Source: Pantoea wallisii | GTDB taxonomy: Bacteria > Pseudomonadota > Gammaproteobacteria > Enterobacterales > Enterobacteriaceae | Length of the DNA stretch: 53,385 nucleotides | Reading direction: 5' to 3' | Assembly: GCF_002095485.1 (NCBI RefSeq) | Contig: NZ_MLFS01000032.1 | Location: forward strand, 1-53,385 | Shown here: positions 31,527 through 41,875 of the stretch, piece by piece | Position numbering within the stretch: position 1 is the first letter of the stretch | Layout of the letters: every line of letters begins with the position of its first letter | Made by a program: the position numbers and the translations under genes | The notes under the pieces: model-generated | Told to the model about the DNA's origin: nothing | The model's input: the letters and a program-made list of their open reading frames with translations, nothing else | The model's database searches: none

Positions 31527-31992
31527 ATTTAATCCTTAAATAAATTATTAGCGACCTAACCGTTTTTCGATAAAAGAAAAGGTTATGGTCGCAACTGCCT
31601 GATCCTGGCGTTATTCTTAGGCTGTCCAGCCAGAACCCTCTTAAAATCAGCCTTAGCGTTGGAATTAGACCCTTATTATCCCGCTTATTGGCGTTTAATT
31701 CGCTACCAATTGTTGATAAAGTAACCACTCTGTTACGGATTGATTTCACATCAATAAAACCTATAAAAATTTATAGAAAAGCACTCGCCACGCGGTCTGT
31801 AATCGGTTAACCTCAACTCCGATTCCATAAGTGCAGCATAAAATGCGGTGCCTTAAAGACCAAAAGTGTGTGCATTAACACATTTTAGTAATTAAGGAAT
31901 TGTCTTAGACCGTGGTACTTATTAATCTCAACCCGTTTTGTCATCTGGCTGGCGACATTCTGTCGTAAGGACATCGAAGGAACACACCTATA
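31527..31992 (+). promoter_or_regulatory. Long AT-rich upstream region of mepS
   Basis: 466 bp without a convincing gene. It contains an imperfect hairpin with arms GACCTAACC and GGTTATGGTC (about 31553-31591), a 16-bp AT palindrome CTATAAA-AA-TTTATAG (31761-31776), and a CRP-like dyad TGTGT-N6-ACACA (31867-31882). The last 30 bases before the ATG (GGACATCGAAGGAACACACC) resemble the E. coli mepS leader. It probably holds the mepS promoter and a long 5' UTR. Confidence 0.5.
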
Positions 31993-32571
31993 ATGGTCAA
32001 GTCTCAACCAATTCTGAGATACCTCAGGCGGATTATCCCCGCAGTAGCATTAGCAACACTTTTATCAGCATGTAGCAGTACGCATAACGGTCAGAACGCG
32101 AATAACGAGAATCATGAAGTTAACAACCAGAATGGTTTTTTACTTCAGGCGTCTCAGGACGAATTTGAACAGATGGTGCAGAATGTGGACGTTAAGTCCC
32201 GCATCATGGAGCAGTACAGTGACTGGAAAGGTGTCCGTTATCGCTTAGGCGGTGACACCAAACGCGGCATTGACTGTTCTGCTTTTGTTCAGCGCACCTT
32301 TCGCGAACAGTTTGGTTTAGAGCTGCCACGCTCAACCTCACAGCAGCAGGATACCGGCAGAGAGATCTCACGCAGCAAATTGCGTCCCGGTGATTTAGTG
32401 CTGTTCCGCGCCGGTTCTACCGGTCGCCACGTGGGCATCTATTTGGGCAATGATAATTTTGTCCATGCGTCCACCAGCAGTGGCGTGATGATCTCCAGCC
32501 TGAATGACAGTTACTGGAAAACACGTTACCGCGAAGCGCGTCGGGTACTTGCTAAACACCCGGGTGCGTAA
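31993..32571 (+). CDS. mepS: Murein DD-endopeptidase / LD-carboxypeptidase lipoprotein MepS (Spr)
   Basis: NlpC/P60 hydrolase that cuts D-Ala-mDAP crosslinks to allow insertion of new peptidoglycan. 192-residue outer-membrane lipoprotein: signal with lipobox LLSA-C27, a low-complexity Asn-rich linker, then the NlpC/P60 domain with catalytic C95 (GIDCSAFVQ), H146 (GRHVGIY) and H158 (FVHAST). The sequence VKSQPILRY at the N-terminus is that of E. coli Spr. Monocistronic, with a strong terminator. In E. coli its level is controlled by NlpI-Prc proteolysis. Confidence 0.97.
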   Translation: MVKSQPILRYLRRIIPAVALATLLSACSSTHNGQNANNENHEVNNQNGFLLQASQDEFEQMVQNVDVKSRIMEQYSDWKGVRYRLGGDTKRGIDCSAFVQRTFREQFGLELPRSTSQQQDTGREISRSKLRPGDLVLFRAGSTGRHVGIYLGNDNFVHASTSSGVMISSLNDSYWKTRYREARRVLAKHPGA

Positions 32572-32603
32572 CCCAACGATGGTCCTCTCAGCCAGAGAAT
32601 CAG

Positions 32604-32632
32604 AAAAACGCTGCCCCGGCAGCGTTTTTTTT
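32604..32632 (+). terminator. mepS rho-independent terminator
   Basis: CGCTGCC (32609-32615)/GGCAGCG (32618-32624) with a very short CC loop (probably opened to 4 nt), preceded by A5 and followed by T8. Confidence 0.92.
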
Positions 32633-32686
32633 CGCCTGCGATTTATTAAGTCAAATCATGCGGTTAAAAAGTAATTGCGTATCAAA

Positions 32687-32722
32687 AATATAACGAGACT
32701 TTTCGCGCCGCCTCGTTATATT
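32687..32722. repeat. 11-bp perfect inverted repeat upstream of pdeN
   Basis: AATATAACGAG (32687-32697) and CTCGTTATATT (32712-32722) are exact inverted copies with a 14-bp spacer. They lie 72 bp before the pdeN start and after the mepS terminator, so they fall in the pdeN promoter region. A dimeric repressor site or a transcript hairpin are both possible. Confidence 0.6.
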
Positions 32723-32793
32723 CTCGTTGCCTTGCACCAGTACAGTTGTATGCAGTTTTGATAATAAAAATGGCGAGACCAGGGGAACACTCC

Positions 32794-34359
32794 ATGCCAC
32801 TGTCGGGGACGTTGAAACGTCATGCCAGCTACTCGCGACGCATCGCCTGGAGTAGCGCAATCATTGGGGCCGCTTTCTTTGTCTTGTTTGTCATTGTGCT
32901 ACTCACGCTGACCTGGCAAAAGCGCGTCCAGCAACATCAGCAGCTGCTTGCACATAGCCGCGATGATTTACATCAGGTTATTGCCACCCTAATGGATACG
33001 CTCAATCCTATGCAGCAGTATACGCAGCTCCCCTGTAGCAGCGTGAGCCGTGAGCTGACTTCACGTGCCGCGTTTGCCGATAATATCCGCGCCATCCTGC
33101 TGGTGCGCAACGGCACCGCTTACTGCTCATCGGCTACCGGCGCTTTCCTGCTCCCTGCCGGCAATATCTCCCCGGAGTCTGAACTGGAGCGCGACAGCGA
33201 TCTGCGGCTGCTGCCTGGCACCCCGCTCTTGCCGGGAAAGCCTGCACTGGCGCTGTGGCTGAAGAATCCTGGCGCGATGGAGAATGGCATCCTCGCGACC
33301 CTGAATATCAGCCTGACGCCCTATCAGCTGCTGGCCTCTTACCATCCTGAGATCACCGGTATGGCGCTGGTCGTCGGTGACAGAGCATTGCTGAGCGGTA
33401 CAAACCAGGTTGTACACGTAAGCGATTTGCCACCCGCACTGATGTCGCTCCCGCTTCGCGAAGGCAATCTGCAGTTCATGCTGTATGGCAGCACGCTGGC
33501 CGCGCGCGATTATCACCTGGCGCTGCTGACCGGGCTGCTGTTCTCCTTGCTGGTGGCAGCCGCCAGCTGGCTACTGCTGTCGCTGCATCAGCGCCCTGGT
33601 CGCGAAATTTTACTCGGCATCAAGCGCGGGCAATTTCATGTCGAGTATCAGCCGCTGGTAACCGCGCAGGATGGCCGGCCGTACGGGGTCGAAGCGCTAC
33701 TGCGCTGGACGCACCCGGTTGAGGGCATGATTCCGCCAGACGTTTTTATCGGCTATGCCGAAGCACAAAACCTGATCATTCCGCTGACGCAGCATCTGTT
33801 TAGCCTGGTCGCGCGCGATGCACGGTTCCTGAGCCAGCAACTGCCGCGCGGCACACGCCTGAGCCTGAACCTCTCTCCCCTGCATCTCGCCTCCTGTGAT
33901 TTTCGCCACCATGTGCAGACATGGATCGCCGCGATGCCTGCCGACCATTTCAATTACGTTTTTGAAATCACCGAACGCACCATGGTGGGTGAGAAAGGCG
34001 CCGGCGAGGTCTTTGCGTGGTTGCACGATAATGACTTTAAGATCGCGATAGATGATTTTGGTACCGGCCACAGCGCGCTGATCTATCTGGAGAAGTATCC
34101 GTTTGATTATCTCAAGATTGACCGCGGTTTTGTGCAGAGCATCGGCACCGAAACCGTGACGTCGCCGGTGCTGGATGCGGTACTGCTGCTGGCAAAGAAG
34201 CTGAATTTGAAAACGGTTGCTGAAGGGGTTGAAACCGGTGACCAAGCCGCCTGGCTGGTGAATCGCGGCGTGACCCATTTACAGGGATATCTGTTCAGCC
34301 GCCCGCTGCGTCCGGAAAATCTGATCCACTACTATCAAAGCCAGGCGCGTTTGGGTTAA
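32794..34359 (+). CDS. pdeN: Cyclic-di-GMP phosphodiesterase PdeN (Rtn), CSS-motif/EAL
   Basis: Degrades c-di-GMP to pGpG; inner membrane with a periplasmic sensor. 521 residues (E. coli 518). Membrane segments at about 18-40 and 241-264 bracket a periplasmic CSS-motif domain with C81-S-S and a second C111-S-S; the pair is expected to be redox-controlled through disulfide formation. The C-terminal EAL domain (about 270-515) has all catalytic motifs: E300-A-L, NLSP, EITERT, IDDFGTG, KIDR, AEGVE. No GGDEF domain. The frame opens at 32746; the ATG at 32794 has AGGGGAAC upstream and fits the E. coli start. Confidence 0.93.
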   Translation: MPLSGTLKRHASYSRRIAWSSAIIGAAFFVLFVIVLLTLTWQKRVQQHQQLLAHSRDDLHQVIATLMDTLNPMQQYTQLPCSSVSRELTSRAAFADNIRAILLVRNGTAYCSSATGAFLLPAGNISPESELERDSDLRLLPGTPLLPGKPALALWLKNPGAMENGILATLNISLTPYQLLASYHPEITGMALVVGDRALLSGTNQVVHVSDLPPALMSLPLREGNLQFMLYGSTLAARDYHLALLTGLLFSLLVAAASWLLLSLHQRPGREILLGIKRGQFHVEYQPLVTAQDGRPYGVEALLRWTHPVEGMIPPDVFIGYAEAQNLIIPLTQHLFSLVARDARFLSQQLPRGTRLSLNLSPLHLASCDFRHHVQTWIAAMPADHFNYVFEITERTMVGEKGAGEVFAWLHDNDFKIAIDDFGTGHSALIYLEKYPFDYLKIDRGFVQSIGTETVTSPVLDAVLLLAKKLNLKTVAEGVETGDQAAWLVNRGVTHLQGYLFSRPLRPENLIHYYQSQARLG

Positions 34360-34424
34360 CGTCACGCGCGTGGCATGAAACTGCTACCATACAGTGCGGA
34401 ACACTAAAGGAGAGCGCCCCACTT

Positions 34425-36233
34425 ATGCTGCTTCGTCTTGTTACAGTGCTGCTGGTATGCAGCGCGATTGCGCCACTGCATGCCGCCATTATCAATGAAA
34501 GCTACGCCTTTGCTAAGTTGGGCGATCCTAAATATGCCGTCAATTTCACCCATTATGACTACGCGAACCCGGCCGCCCCGAAAGGGGGTAAAATTACGCT
34601 TGCCGTGGTGGGCACTTACGATAATTTCAACCGCTACGCCTCGCGCGGTAACCCCGGTGTCGGTACCGATACCTTATATGACGGCCTGTTTACCACCTCC
34701 GACGATGAACCCGGCAGCTACTATCCACTGATAGCCGAGTCGGCACGTTATCCCGCCGATTTTCACTGGATGGAGGTGGCGATCAATCCGCATGCACAAT
34801 TCCAGAACGGCACACCGATTACCGCTCAGGATGTGGCCTTTACATTCCAGAAATTCATGACCGAGGGCGTACCGCAATTTCGGGCGGCGTATCGCGGCGT
34901 AACGGTCAGCGCGCTGAATCGTCTGACGGTACGCATTGAGATGCCAAAACCGGATAAAGATCGGCTGCTGAGCTGGTTAACCCTGCCGGTACTGCCGGAA
35001 GCCTTCTGGCATAACAAAAAATTCAATGAGCCGCTGGGCTATCCGCCGCTTGCCAGCGGGCCTTACCGCGTCACGTCTTACAAATCCGGCCAGTTTATTC
35101 AGTACAGCCGGGTGAAAAACTACTGGGCCGCCAATCTGCCGGTTAATCGCGGGCGCTTTAATTTCGATACGATTCGGTATGACTACTATCTTGATGACAA
35201 CGTAGCCTTTGAGGCCTTTAAAGCGGGCGCGTATGACCTGCGGGAGGAGAGTTCAGCGAAAAAGTGGGCGACGCAATATCGCGGTCGCAACTTTGACAGC
35301 CATGCCATTGTGAAATCCACTACGCCCAATACTGTCTCAACCGATACGCGCTGGCTGGCTTTCAACAACGAAAAGGCGCTGTTCGCTGACCGACGGGTAC
35401 GCGAAGCCCTGACGCTGGCATTTGATTTTGAGTGGATGAACAAAGCGCTGTTTTATGGCGCGTATACGCGTACCAGCAGCTATTTTCAGAACACCGATTA
35501 TGCGGCGCAGGGCTATCCCAAAGCCGATGAGCTGGTCTTACTGGCGCCCTATAAAGCGCAACTGCCGCCCGAGATTTTTACCCACGAATATGCCCCACCC
35601 CGCTCCAGCGGCAGCGGTTTTGATCGGGGCAATTTACTCAAGGCGATGCAGCTGCTGAACGACGCCGGCTGGCATGTTAAAAACCAGCAGCTGGTCAATG
35701 ACAAAACCGGCCAGCCGTTCCGCTTCGAACTGTTGATGCGCAGCGGGTCCCAGAATGACTGGGCGCTGCCGTTCCAGCACAGCCTGGCACGTCTTGGTAT
35801 TCAGGTGACGCTGCGCCAGACAGACAGCTCCCAGTTTCTGCGCCGGCTGCGTGAAGGGGATTACGATATGATCCCTTCGCTCTACCAGGCGATGCCGTGG
35901 CCCTCTGCCGATATGCAGATCATCTGGCAATCTGACTATATCGACTCCTCATGGAACACTGCACGCGTTAAAGATCCGCTGGTTGATCACTTCGTTAAGG
36001 CGATCGTGGCGCATCAGGGCGATGAGAAGGCGCTGCGTCCGCTCGGCAAGGCGCTGGATCGCCTTCTGCTATGGAATGCTTATATGATTCCGATGTGGTA
36101 CAACGCCGAGCAGCGGCTGGCCTGTTGGGATAAATTCTCGCATCCGGCGATCAAGCCCGCCTTTACGACCGGGCTGGAGAACTGGTGGTACGATGTCAAT
36201 AAAGCCGGGCGTCTGCCGGCGGATCGACGCTGA
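34425..36233 (+). CDS. yejA: Extracellular solute-binding protein YejA (oligopeptide/microcin C importer)
   Basis: Periplasmic binding protein of the Yej ABC importer, SBP family 5. 602 residues (E. coli 604). Signal peptide of about 20 residues ([19 protein letters not shown]), then family blocks [53 protein letters not shown] and [29 protein letters not shown] (from about 305). AAGGAGAG lies before the ATG. In E. coli the YejABEF system takes up microcin C and peptides. First gene of the operon. Confidence 0.95.
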   Translation: MLLRLVTVLLVCSAIAPLHAAIINESYAFAKLGDPKYAVNFTHYDYANPAAPKGGKITLAVVGTYDNFNRYASRGNPGVGTDTLYDGLFTTSDDEPGSYYPLIAESARYPADFHWMEVAINPHAQFQNGTPITAQDVAFTFQKFMTEGVPQFRAAYRGVTVSALNRLTVRIEMPKPDKDRLLSWLTLPVLPEAFWHNKKFNEPLGYPPLASGPYRVTSYKSGQFIQYSRVKNYWAANLPVNRGRFNFDTIRYDYYLDDNVAFEAFKAGAYDLREESSAKKWATQYRGRNFDSHAIVKSTTPNTVSTDTRWLAFNNEKALFADRRVREALTLAFDFEWMNKALFYGAYTRTSSYFQNTDYAAQGYPKADELVLLAPYKAQLPPEIFTHEYAPPRSSGSGFDRGNLLKAMQLLNDAGWHVKNQQLVNDKTGQPFRFELLMRSGSQNDWALPFQHSLARLGIQVTLRQTDSSQFLRRLREGDYDMIPSLYQAMPWPSADMQIIWQSDYIDSSWNTARVKDPLVDHFVKAIVAHQGDEKALRPLGKALDRLLLWNAYMIPMWYNAEQRLACWDKFSHPAIKPAFTTGLENWWYDVNKAGRLPADRR

Positions 36234-36243
36234 GGAGAGCGGT

Positions 36244-37332
36244 TTGGGTGCTTATTTTCTGCGCAGGTTACTGCTGATTATCCCCACGCTGTGGGCCATC
36301 ATTACCCTGAATTTTTTTATTGTGCAGATTGCGCCGGGCGGCCCGGTCGATCAGGCGCTGGCCAATATTCAGTTTGGCCACAGTACCGGTTTACCCGGTA
36401 GCGGCGCGGACAGCAGCGCGCGCGGTGCGCTGGTACGCGACAATCCTGGTGACAGCCAGTATCGCGGCGCGCGCGGTCTCGACCCGGAGGTGATCGCAGA
36501 GATCAAACACCGCTACGGTTTCGATAAGCCGCTGCTGCAGCGCTACGGTGAGATGCTGTGGAACTATCTGCGCTTCGATTTTGGCGACAGCCTGTTTCGC
36601 AGCGCATCGGTGCTGCAGCTCATCAAAGAGAGCCTGCCCATATCCATTAGCCTGGGGCTGTGGAGCACGCTGATTATCTATCTGGTCTCGATTCCGCTTG
36701 GGATTAAAAAGGCGGTACGCAACGGCAGCGCGTTTGATATCTGGAGCAGCATGTTTATCATTATTGGCTACTCCATCCCGGCCTTTCTGTTCGCCATCAT
36801 GCTGATTGTGCTGTTTGCTGGCGGCAGCTATCTCGACTGGTTCCCGCTGCGTGGCCTCACCTCACCGCAGTTTGATACGCTGCCGTGGTACGGCAAAATC
36901 ACTGATTACTTCTGGCACATTGCGCTGCCGGTGCTGGCAACGGTGATTGGTGGTTTCGCTACGCTCACCATGCTGACCAAAAACGCCTTTCTGGATGAGA
37001 TCCGCAAACAGTATGTGGTGACCGCCCGCGCCAAAGGGCTGGATGAAAAACGTATTCTGTACGGACACGTATTCAGGAACGCCATGCTGCTGGTCATCGC
37101 CAGTTTCCCTGCCACCTTTATCAGCATGTTCTTTACCGGCTCCGTACTGATTGAGGTGATGTTCTCGCTTAACGGACTGGGTCTGCTGGGCTATGACGCC
37201 ACCATCCAGCGCGATTATCCGGTGATGTTCGGCACGCTATATATTTTTACGCTGATTGGCTTGCTGATGAATATTCTCAGCGATTTGACCTATACGCTGG
37301 TCGATCCGCGCATTGATTTTGAGGGCCGCTGA
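36244..37332 (+). CDS. yejB: Yej ABC transporter permease YejB (TTG start)
   Basis: First permease of the YejABEF importer, DppB/OppB type, 362 residues (E. coli 364). [20 protein letters not shown] at the N-terminus, [26 protein letters not shown], and the EAA-loop region [15 protein letters not shown]. The frame opens at an ATG inside yejA (36193), but GGAGAG at 36233-36238 and homology (GAYLIRRLLL in E. coli) point to the TTG at 36244. Starts 11 bp after yejA; its stop overlaps the yejE ATG by one base. Confidence 0.94.
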   Translation: MGAYFLRRLLLIIPTLWAIITLNFFIVQIAPGGPVDQALANIQFGHSTGLPGSGADSSARGALVRDNPGDSQYRGARGLDPEVIAEIKHRYGFDKPLLQRYGEMLWNYLRFDFGDSLFRSASVLQLIKESLPISISLGLWSTLIIYLVSIPLGIKKAVRNGSAFDIWSSMFIIIGYSIPAFLFAIMLIVLFAGGSYLDWFPLRGLTSPQFDTLPWYGKITDYFWHIALPVLATVIGGFATLTMLTKNAFLDEIRKQYVVTARAKGLDEKRILYGHVFRNAMLLVIASFPATFISMFFTGSVLIEVMFSLNGLGLLGYDATIQRDYPVMFGTLYIFTLIGLLMNILSDLTYTLVDPRIDFEGR

Positions 37333-38354
37333 TGCGCTTATCTCCCGTAAACCAGCAGCGCTGGCAACGCTTCCGACATAACCGCCGCGGTTACTGGTCG
37401 CTGTGGATCTTTCTGGTGATTTTTGTGCTCTCGCTGGGGGCCGAATGGCTGGCTAACGATAAGCCGTTGCTGGTGCACTACCAGCAGCGCTGGTACGTGC
37501 CGCTGCTGGTGAACTACAGCGAAAGTGACTACGGCGGCGCCTTCTCAACCCCGGCCGATTATCAGGATCCGTGGCTGAAACAGCGCATTGACCAACAGGG
37601 CTGGGCCATTTGGGCGCCGATTCGCTTTAGCGACAGCACCATCAACTTTGCCACCGATGTGCCCTTCCCCTCTCCGCCTTCGCGCCAGAACTGGCTCGGC
37701 ACCGATGCTAACGGGGGCGATGTGCTGGCGCGCCTGCTCTACGGTACGCGCATCTCCCTGCTGTTTGGCATATTGCTGACGCTGTTTTCCAGCGTGATTG
37801 GCATCGTGGTGGGCGCGCTACAGGGCTATTTTGGCGGACGTATCGATCTGGTAGGCCAGCGCCTGATTGAAGTGTGGTCCGGCATGCCGTCGCTCTTTAT
37901 GCTGATTCTGCTCTCCAGCGTGATCCAGCCCAATTTCTGGTGGCTGCTGCTGCTTACGGTAGTCTTTGGCTGGATGAGCCTGGTGGGCGTGGTGCGCGCC
38001 GAGTTTCTGCGCGCCCGTAATTTCGACTACATTCGCGCAGCCCGGGCGCTGGGCGTCAGCGACAGCAGCATTATGCTGCGCCATTTGCTGCCCAACGCCA
38101 TGGTCGCCACGCTGACCTTTCTGCCCTTTATCTTGTGTGGCTCGATTACCACGCTGACGTCGCTGGACTTTCTTGGCTTCGGCTTGCCGGTGGGATCGCC
38201 CTCACTCGGTGAACTGCTGTTGCAGGGGAAAAACAATTTGCAGGCGCCGTGGCTGGGGCTCTCCGGCTTCTTCGCCCTCGCCCTGCTGCTTTCGCTGCTG
38301 ATATTTATTGGCGAAGCGGTACGCGATGCCTTTGATCCATCCCGGGGACGCTAA
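37332..38354 (+). CDS. yejE: Yej ABC transporter permease YejE
   Basis: Second permease, DppC/OppC type, 340 residues (E. coli 341), about six membrane segments and a large periplasmic N-terminal loop with NWLGTDANGGDVLARLLYGTR (the OppC signature). EAA-loop region: FDYIRAARALGVSDSSIMLRHL. Overlaps yejB (TGATG) and abuts yejF (TAAATG), so the four genes form one translationally coupled operon. Confidence 0.95.
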   Translation: MRLSPVNQQRWQRFRHNRRGYWSLWIFLVIFVLSLGAEWLANDKPLLVHYQQRWYVPLLVNYSESDYGGAFSTPADYQDPWLKQRIDQQGWAIWAPIRFSDSTINFATDVPFPSPPSRQNWLGTDANGGDVLARLLYGTRISLLFGILLTLFSSVIGIVVGALQGYFGGRIDLVGQRLIEVWSGMPSLFMLILLSSVIQPNFWWLLLLTVVFGWMSLVGVVRAEFLRARNFDYIRAARALGVSDSSIMLRHLLPNAMVATLTFLPFILCGSITTLTSLDFLGFGLPVGSPSLGELLLQGKNNLQAPWLGLSGFFALALLLSLLIFIGEAVRDAFDPSRGR

Positions 38355-39943
38355 ATGAGCCTGTTAACAGTTAAGCATCTGGCGGTGGCCTTTGATACAC
38401 GCCGCGTAGTGGAAGATATCTCACTGCACGTGGATGCCGGAGAGACGCTGGCGCTGGTCGGTGAATCCGGCTCGGGTAAGAGCGTAACGGCGCTGTCGAT
38501 CATGCGTTTGTTGCCCAGCCGCCGGTCAGTTACCCGCAGGGCGAAATTGTGTTTAACGGTCAGCACATTTTGCAGGCCAGCGAACGCACGCTGCGCGGTT
38601 TGCGCGGTAATCAGATGGCGATGATTTTTCAGGAGCCGATGGTCTCACTCAATCCGCTGCATAGCGTGGAGAAGCAGCTGTATGAGGTGCTGTCGCTGCA
38701 CCGCGGCATGCGCCGTGAAGCGGCGCGTGGCGAGATTCTCAGCTGTCTTGATCGGGTTGGCATCCGCCACGCCGCTTCGCGCCTGCAGGATCTCCCGCAT
38801 CAACTCTCCGGCGGCGAACGCCAGCGCGTGATGATCGCCATGGCGCTGCTCACCCAGCCGAAATTGCTGATTGCCGATGAACCCACCACGGCACTGGATG
38901 TCACAGTACAGGCGCAGATTTTACAGCTGCTGCGCGAACTACAGCGCGAACTCAATATGGGGATGCTGTTTATTACCCATAATCTGAATATTGTGCGTCA
39001 GCTGGCGCATCGCGTAACGGTGATGCGTAACGGACGGGAAGTGGAGAGTAACCGCTGCGATCGCCTGTTCAGTCAGCCGCAACAGCCGTACACGCGCGAA
39101 CTGCTGGCCGCTGAACCGGACGGCGAGCCGGTGCCGCTTGCTGAAGCACCGCCACTGCTGCAGGTGAAGAACCTGCAGGTGGGTTTCCCGATACGCCGTG
39201 GATTACTGAAGCGTGTGGTGGCGGAGAAGCGCGCGCTGCACGATCTCAGCTTTACCCTGCAACGCGGTGAAAGCCTTGGCCTGGTCGGCGAATCCGGCTC
39301 CGGGAAGAGTACCACCGGCCTGGCGCTACTGCGGCTGATAGCCGCGCGCGGTGAGATCTGGTTTGACGGTCAACCGTTGCATCAGCTAACACGTCAGCAG
39401 CTGCTGCCGCTGCGTCAGCGGATTCAGGTCGTGTTTCAGGATCCAAACTCATCGCTCAATCCGCGCATGACCGTGCAGCAGGTGATCGCCGAGGGGCTGG
39501 CGGTGCACCGGCCCACGCTGAGCGCGGCTGAGCAGGAAGCGAAAGTGATTGCGGTGATGCAGGAGGTCGGACTGGATGCCGGGGCGCGTTCACGTTATCC
39601 GGCGGAGTTTTCAGGCGGCCAGCGGCAGCGGATTGCCATTGCGCGCGCGCTGATTCTGGAACCTCAGCTGATTGTGTTAGACGAGCCAACGTCTTCACTC
39701 GATCGTTCCGTGCAGAAGCAGATCCTTACCCTGCTGCGCCGTTTGCAACAGCAGCACCAGCTGGCGTATCTGTTTATCAGCCACGATTTACAGGTGGTGC
39801 GTGCCCTATGCCATCAGCTGATTGTGCTGCGTCAGGGCGAAGTGGTAGAGCAGGGATCGTGTGAAGCGCTGTTTAACGCGCCGGCGTCCGAATATACGCG
39901 CCAGCTGTTGGCGTCCGCTCAGGGCAAGCCCTTCACTCAGTGA
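38355..39943 (+). CDS. yejF: Yej ABC transporter ATPase YejF (frameshift near 38519)
   Basis: Fused double ABC ATPase that powers YejBE. Two nucleotide-binding domains: Walker A GESGSGKS in each, signatures LSGGERQRV and FSGGQRQRI, Walker [13 protein letters not shown] and [12 protein letters not shown]. The frame breaks after LLPS: AGC-CCG-CCG is expected, but AGCCGCCGG is present, so one C of a CCC run (38519-38520) is lost. Restoring it gives [15 protein letters not shown] and a 529-residue protein, exactly the E. coli length. Very likely a sequencing error. Its last 7 bp overlap convergent yejG. Confidence 0.94.
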
Positions 39944-40263
39944 CCGTCGAAGGTTTCAGCGATTGCCACGCCCTGGTTTTTCAGGCAACAGTTGGTGGCG
40001 CTTTCGTCGATACGCTGAATCAGCAGGCACGGCTGCCCTTCGCATTGAGCAATTTTGCACTCGACCTGAATCTGCGCCAGCGTCTCCTGTAGCTGGAGCA
40101 GAATTTCCAGCGCCAGGTGGCCGTCATGACTCAACAGACGCAGCGCAATAAGATCTTCATCATGCACACCATTCGCCGTTTCCTGGCGTTCAATTTCGCC
40201 CACATGGTCCACTGACCAGCGGTAGTGCTGCGGTAAACGATGCACAACAGAGAGTTGCAGCAT
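39937..40263 (-). CDS. yejG: YejG family protein
   Basis: 108-residue protein (E. coli YejG 114) with LQLSVVHRLPQHYRWS at the N-terminus and CEGQPCLLIQRIDESATNC, then LKNQGVAIAE near the C-terminus. Small cytoplasmic protein of uncertain function; in E. coli it has been linked to aminoglycoside susceptibility. It has four cysteines, three of them in the conserved C-terminal part. Convergent with and slightly overlapping yejF. Confidence 0.9.
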   Translation of the reverse strand: MLQLSVVHRLPQHYRWSVDHVGEIERQETANGVHDEDLIALRLLSHDGHLALEILLQLQETLAQIQVECKIAQCEGQPCLLIQRIDESATNCCLKNQGVAIAETFDGH

Positions 40264-40670
40264 AGTGTTTCAATCCCCAGAGACGTTAGCGTTATTCACA
40301 ACGGACGGCCTTATCGCGGTGAATCCCCACCTGGTAAGCTCAGAATACGGACGTCAAGGATGGCCTTCTCGTTTCAGTGACAAAGCATGAAGCAACATTA
40401 TTATTTGCGAGCTTTCTCGCATTTATGCCTATGTGTACCGCGTTCTGCCGCGGTTAACAATCATTTTAGACGCAATTCCGTTACTTTTTTAGCGCTTAAT
40501 TTTCACAATATGGAAACATTAAGCATAACGAACGCAGGGGATTTAGGCGCAGTTGTCACGAATCGCGCGTGAAAGACGGTGAGATATACGCAGCGGCATG
40601 AAGATGAGCGGCGGGCCTGTGGCGCGCCACTACGGGGTTCAATGCATGTACGGTGAACGGCGGACGGGCA
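40264..40670. other. 407-bp intergenic region between yejG and bcr
   Basis: No gene I can support. It should contain the yejG promoter (leftward). Two small stem-loops are visible: TGCGAG/CTCGCA (40406-40421, CTTT loop) and ACCGCG/CGCGGT with a 6-nt loop (about 40437-40454). A 61-codon frame at 40387-40572 has no recognisable ribosome site or homology. Confidence 0.4.
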
Positions 40671-41863
40671 TTACGCTGCCTTGCGTGGTCGGGCGGCGTA
40701 GCTGAACAGGACGATGGAGACCGTGGCGCACAGCGCGATGGTGGCGACCATCGGCCAGGCACTGTTCATGCTCACCAGCGACAACAGCGCCCCCACCAGC
40801 GCGCCCACGCCGAAGCGCAGCGTGCCTGCAAGGGAGGAGGCGGTGCCTGCCATGTGCGGAAACTCATCCAGGATCACCGCCATCGCATTAGACGAGACCA
40901 CGGATACGCAGCCGATAAACATGGCGACGCCAAACACCAGCGGCAGAAAACCGAGATGCAGCGCGCTCACCACCAGCAGCCAGATGCCCATCGCGAACTG
41001 AATCACCAGCCCGCAGCGGAACATCGCCAGCGGGCCAAAACGCCGCACCGCACGGCTGTTGATCAGCGTCATGACAAACAGGAACACCACATTCAGACCA
41101 AAGTAGTAGCCGAAGTTCTGCGGCGATACATGGTTGACCTCAATGTAAACAAACGGACCGGCGTTAAGAAATGTAAATAGCCCGGCAAAGGAGAAGCCGC
41201 TCGCCAGCATGTAGCTGAAGGCGCGCTTATGGCGCACCAGCACCACAAAGTTGCTCAGCGTGGTGCGTAAATGAAAGCGCTGGCGCTGCTCAGGCTTCAG
41301 GGTTTCGCGAATTTGCGTCACCACCAGTACCGTGGTGATCAGCGCTGCAATGGCCAGCGTCCAGAAGATAGCGTGCCAGTTCCACAGCAGCAGCAGCCAG
41401 CCGCCGATAATCGGCGCCAGCAGCGGCGCGATGGTGGTAATCAGCATCACAAACGACATCATGCGCGAGAACTCCTCTTTCGAGTAGCTGTCACGCATCA
41501 GGCATTGATCACCACGCTGGCAGCGGCGGCGGATAAGCCGTGCAGGAAACGCATAAAGATCAGCTGATCGATCGACTGCGACAGCGCGCAGGCGGCAGCG
41601 GCACAGGCAAAGATCAGCGTGCCCAGCACAATCACCGGTTTCCGTCCGTAGCTGTCCGCCAGCGGGCCATACACCAGCTGACCGATGGCAAAGCCAAGGA
41701 TATAAAGGTTGAGTGTCATCTGCACGCTGCCCGCCGAAACGGCATATTCGCGCGCGATTTGCGGCATCGCCGGCAAATACATGTCGATGGAGAGTGGCAT
41801 CAGCATCGCCAGCAATCCCAGAATGACCACCAACCCTACCGGTGAATTTTTTTCCTTACGCAC
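40671..41863 (-). CDS. bcr: Bcr/CflA-family multidrug efflux MFS transporter (frameshift near 41501)
   Basis: DHA1-type drug/H+ antiporter of the inner membrane (bicyclomycin, sulfonamide resistance; dipeptide and cysteine export in E. coli). N-terminal half [37 protein letters not shown] (MFS motif A) and [10 protein letters not shown]; then the frame breaks. GCC-CTG-ATG is expected, but GCCTGATG is read, so one C of CCC is missing (GG at 41501-41502 on the plus strand). The rest, [19 protein letters not shown], runs to the end. Restored length is 397 residues (E. coli 396). Lies 12 bp after rsuA on the same strand, as in E. coli. Confidence 0.93.
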
Positions 41864-41875
41864 CGCCGTCTCCCG

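Noticed and set aside
31525..31749. 74-codon leftward frame between lpxT and mepS
   Set aside because: No ribosome site and basic low-complexity composition; it covers a structured AT-rich region.
32746..32793. Upstream start for PdeN adding 16 residues
   Set aside because: The ATG at 32794 has a good ribosome site and matches the E. coli start.
40387..40572. 61-codon frame between yejG and bcr
   Set aside because: No ribosome site, no homology recognised, and the region has promoter-like and hairpin elements instead.
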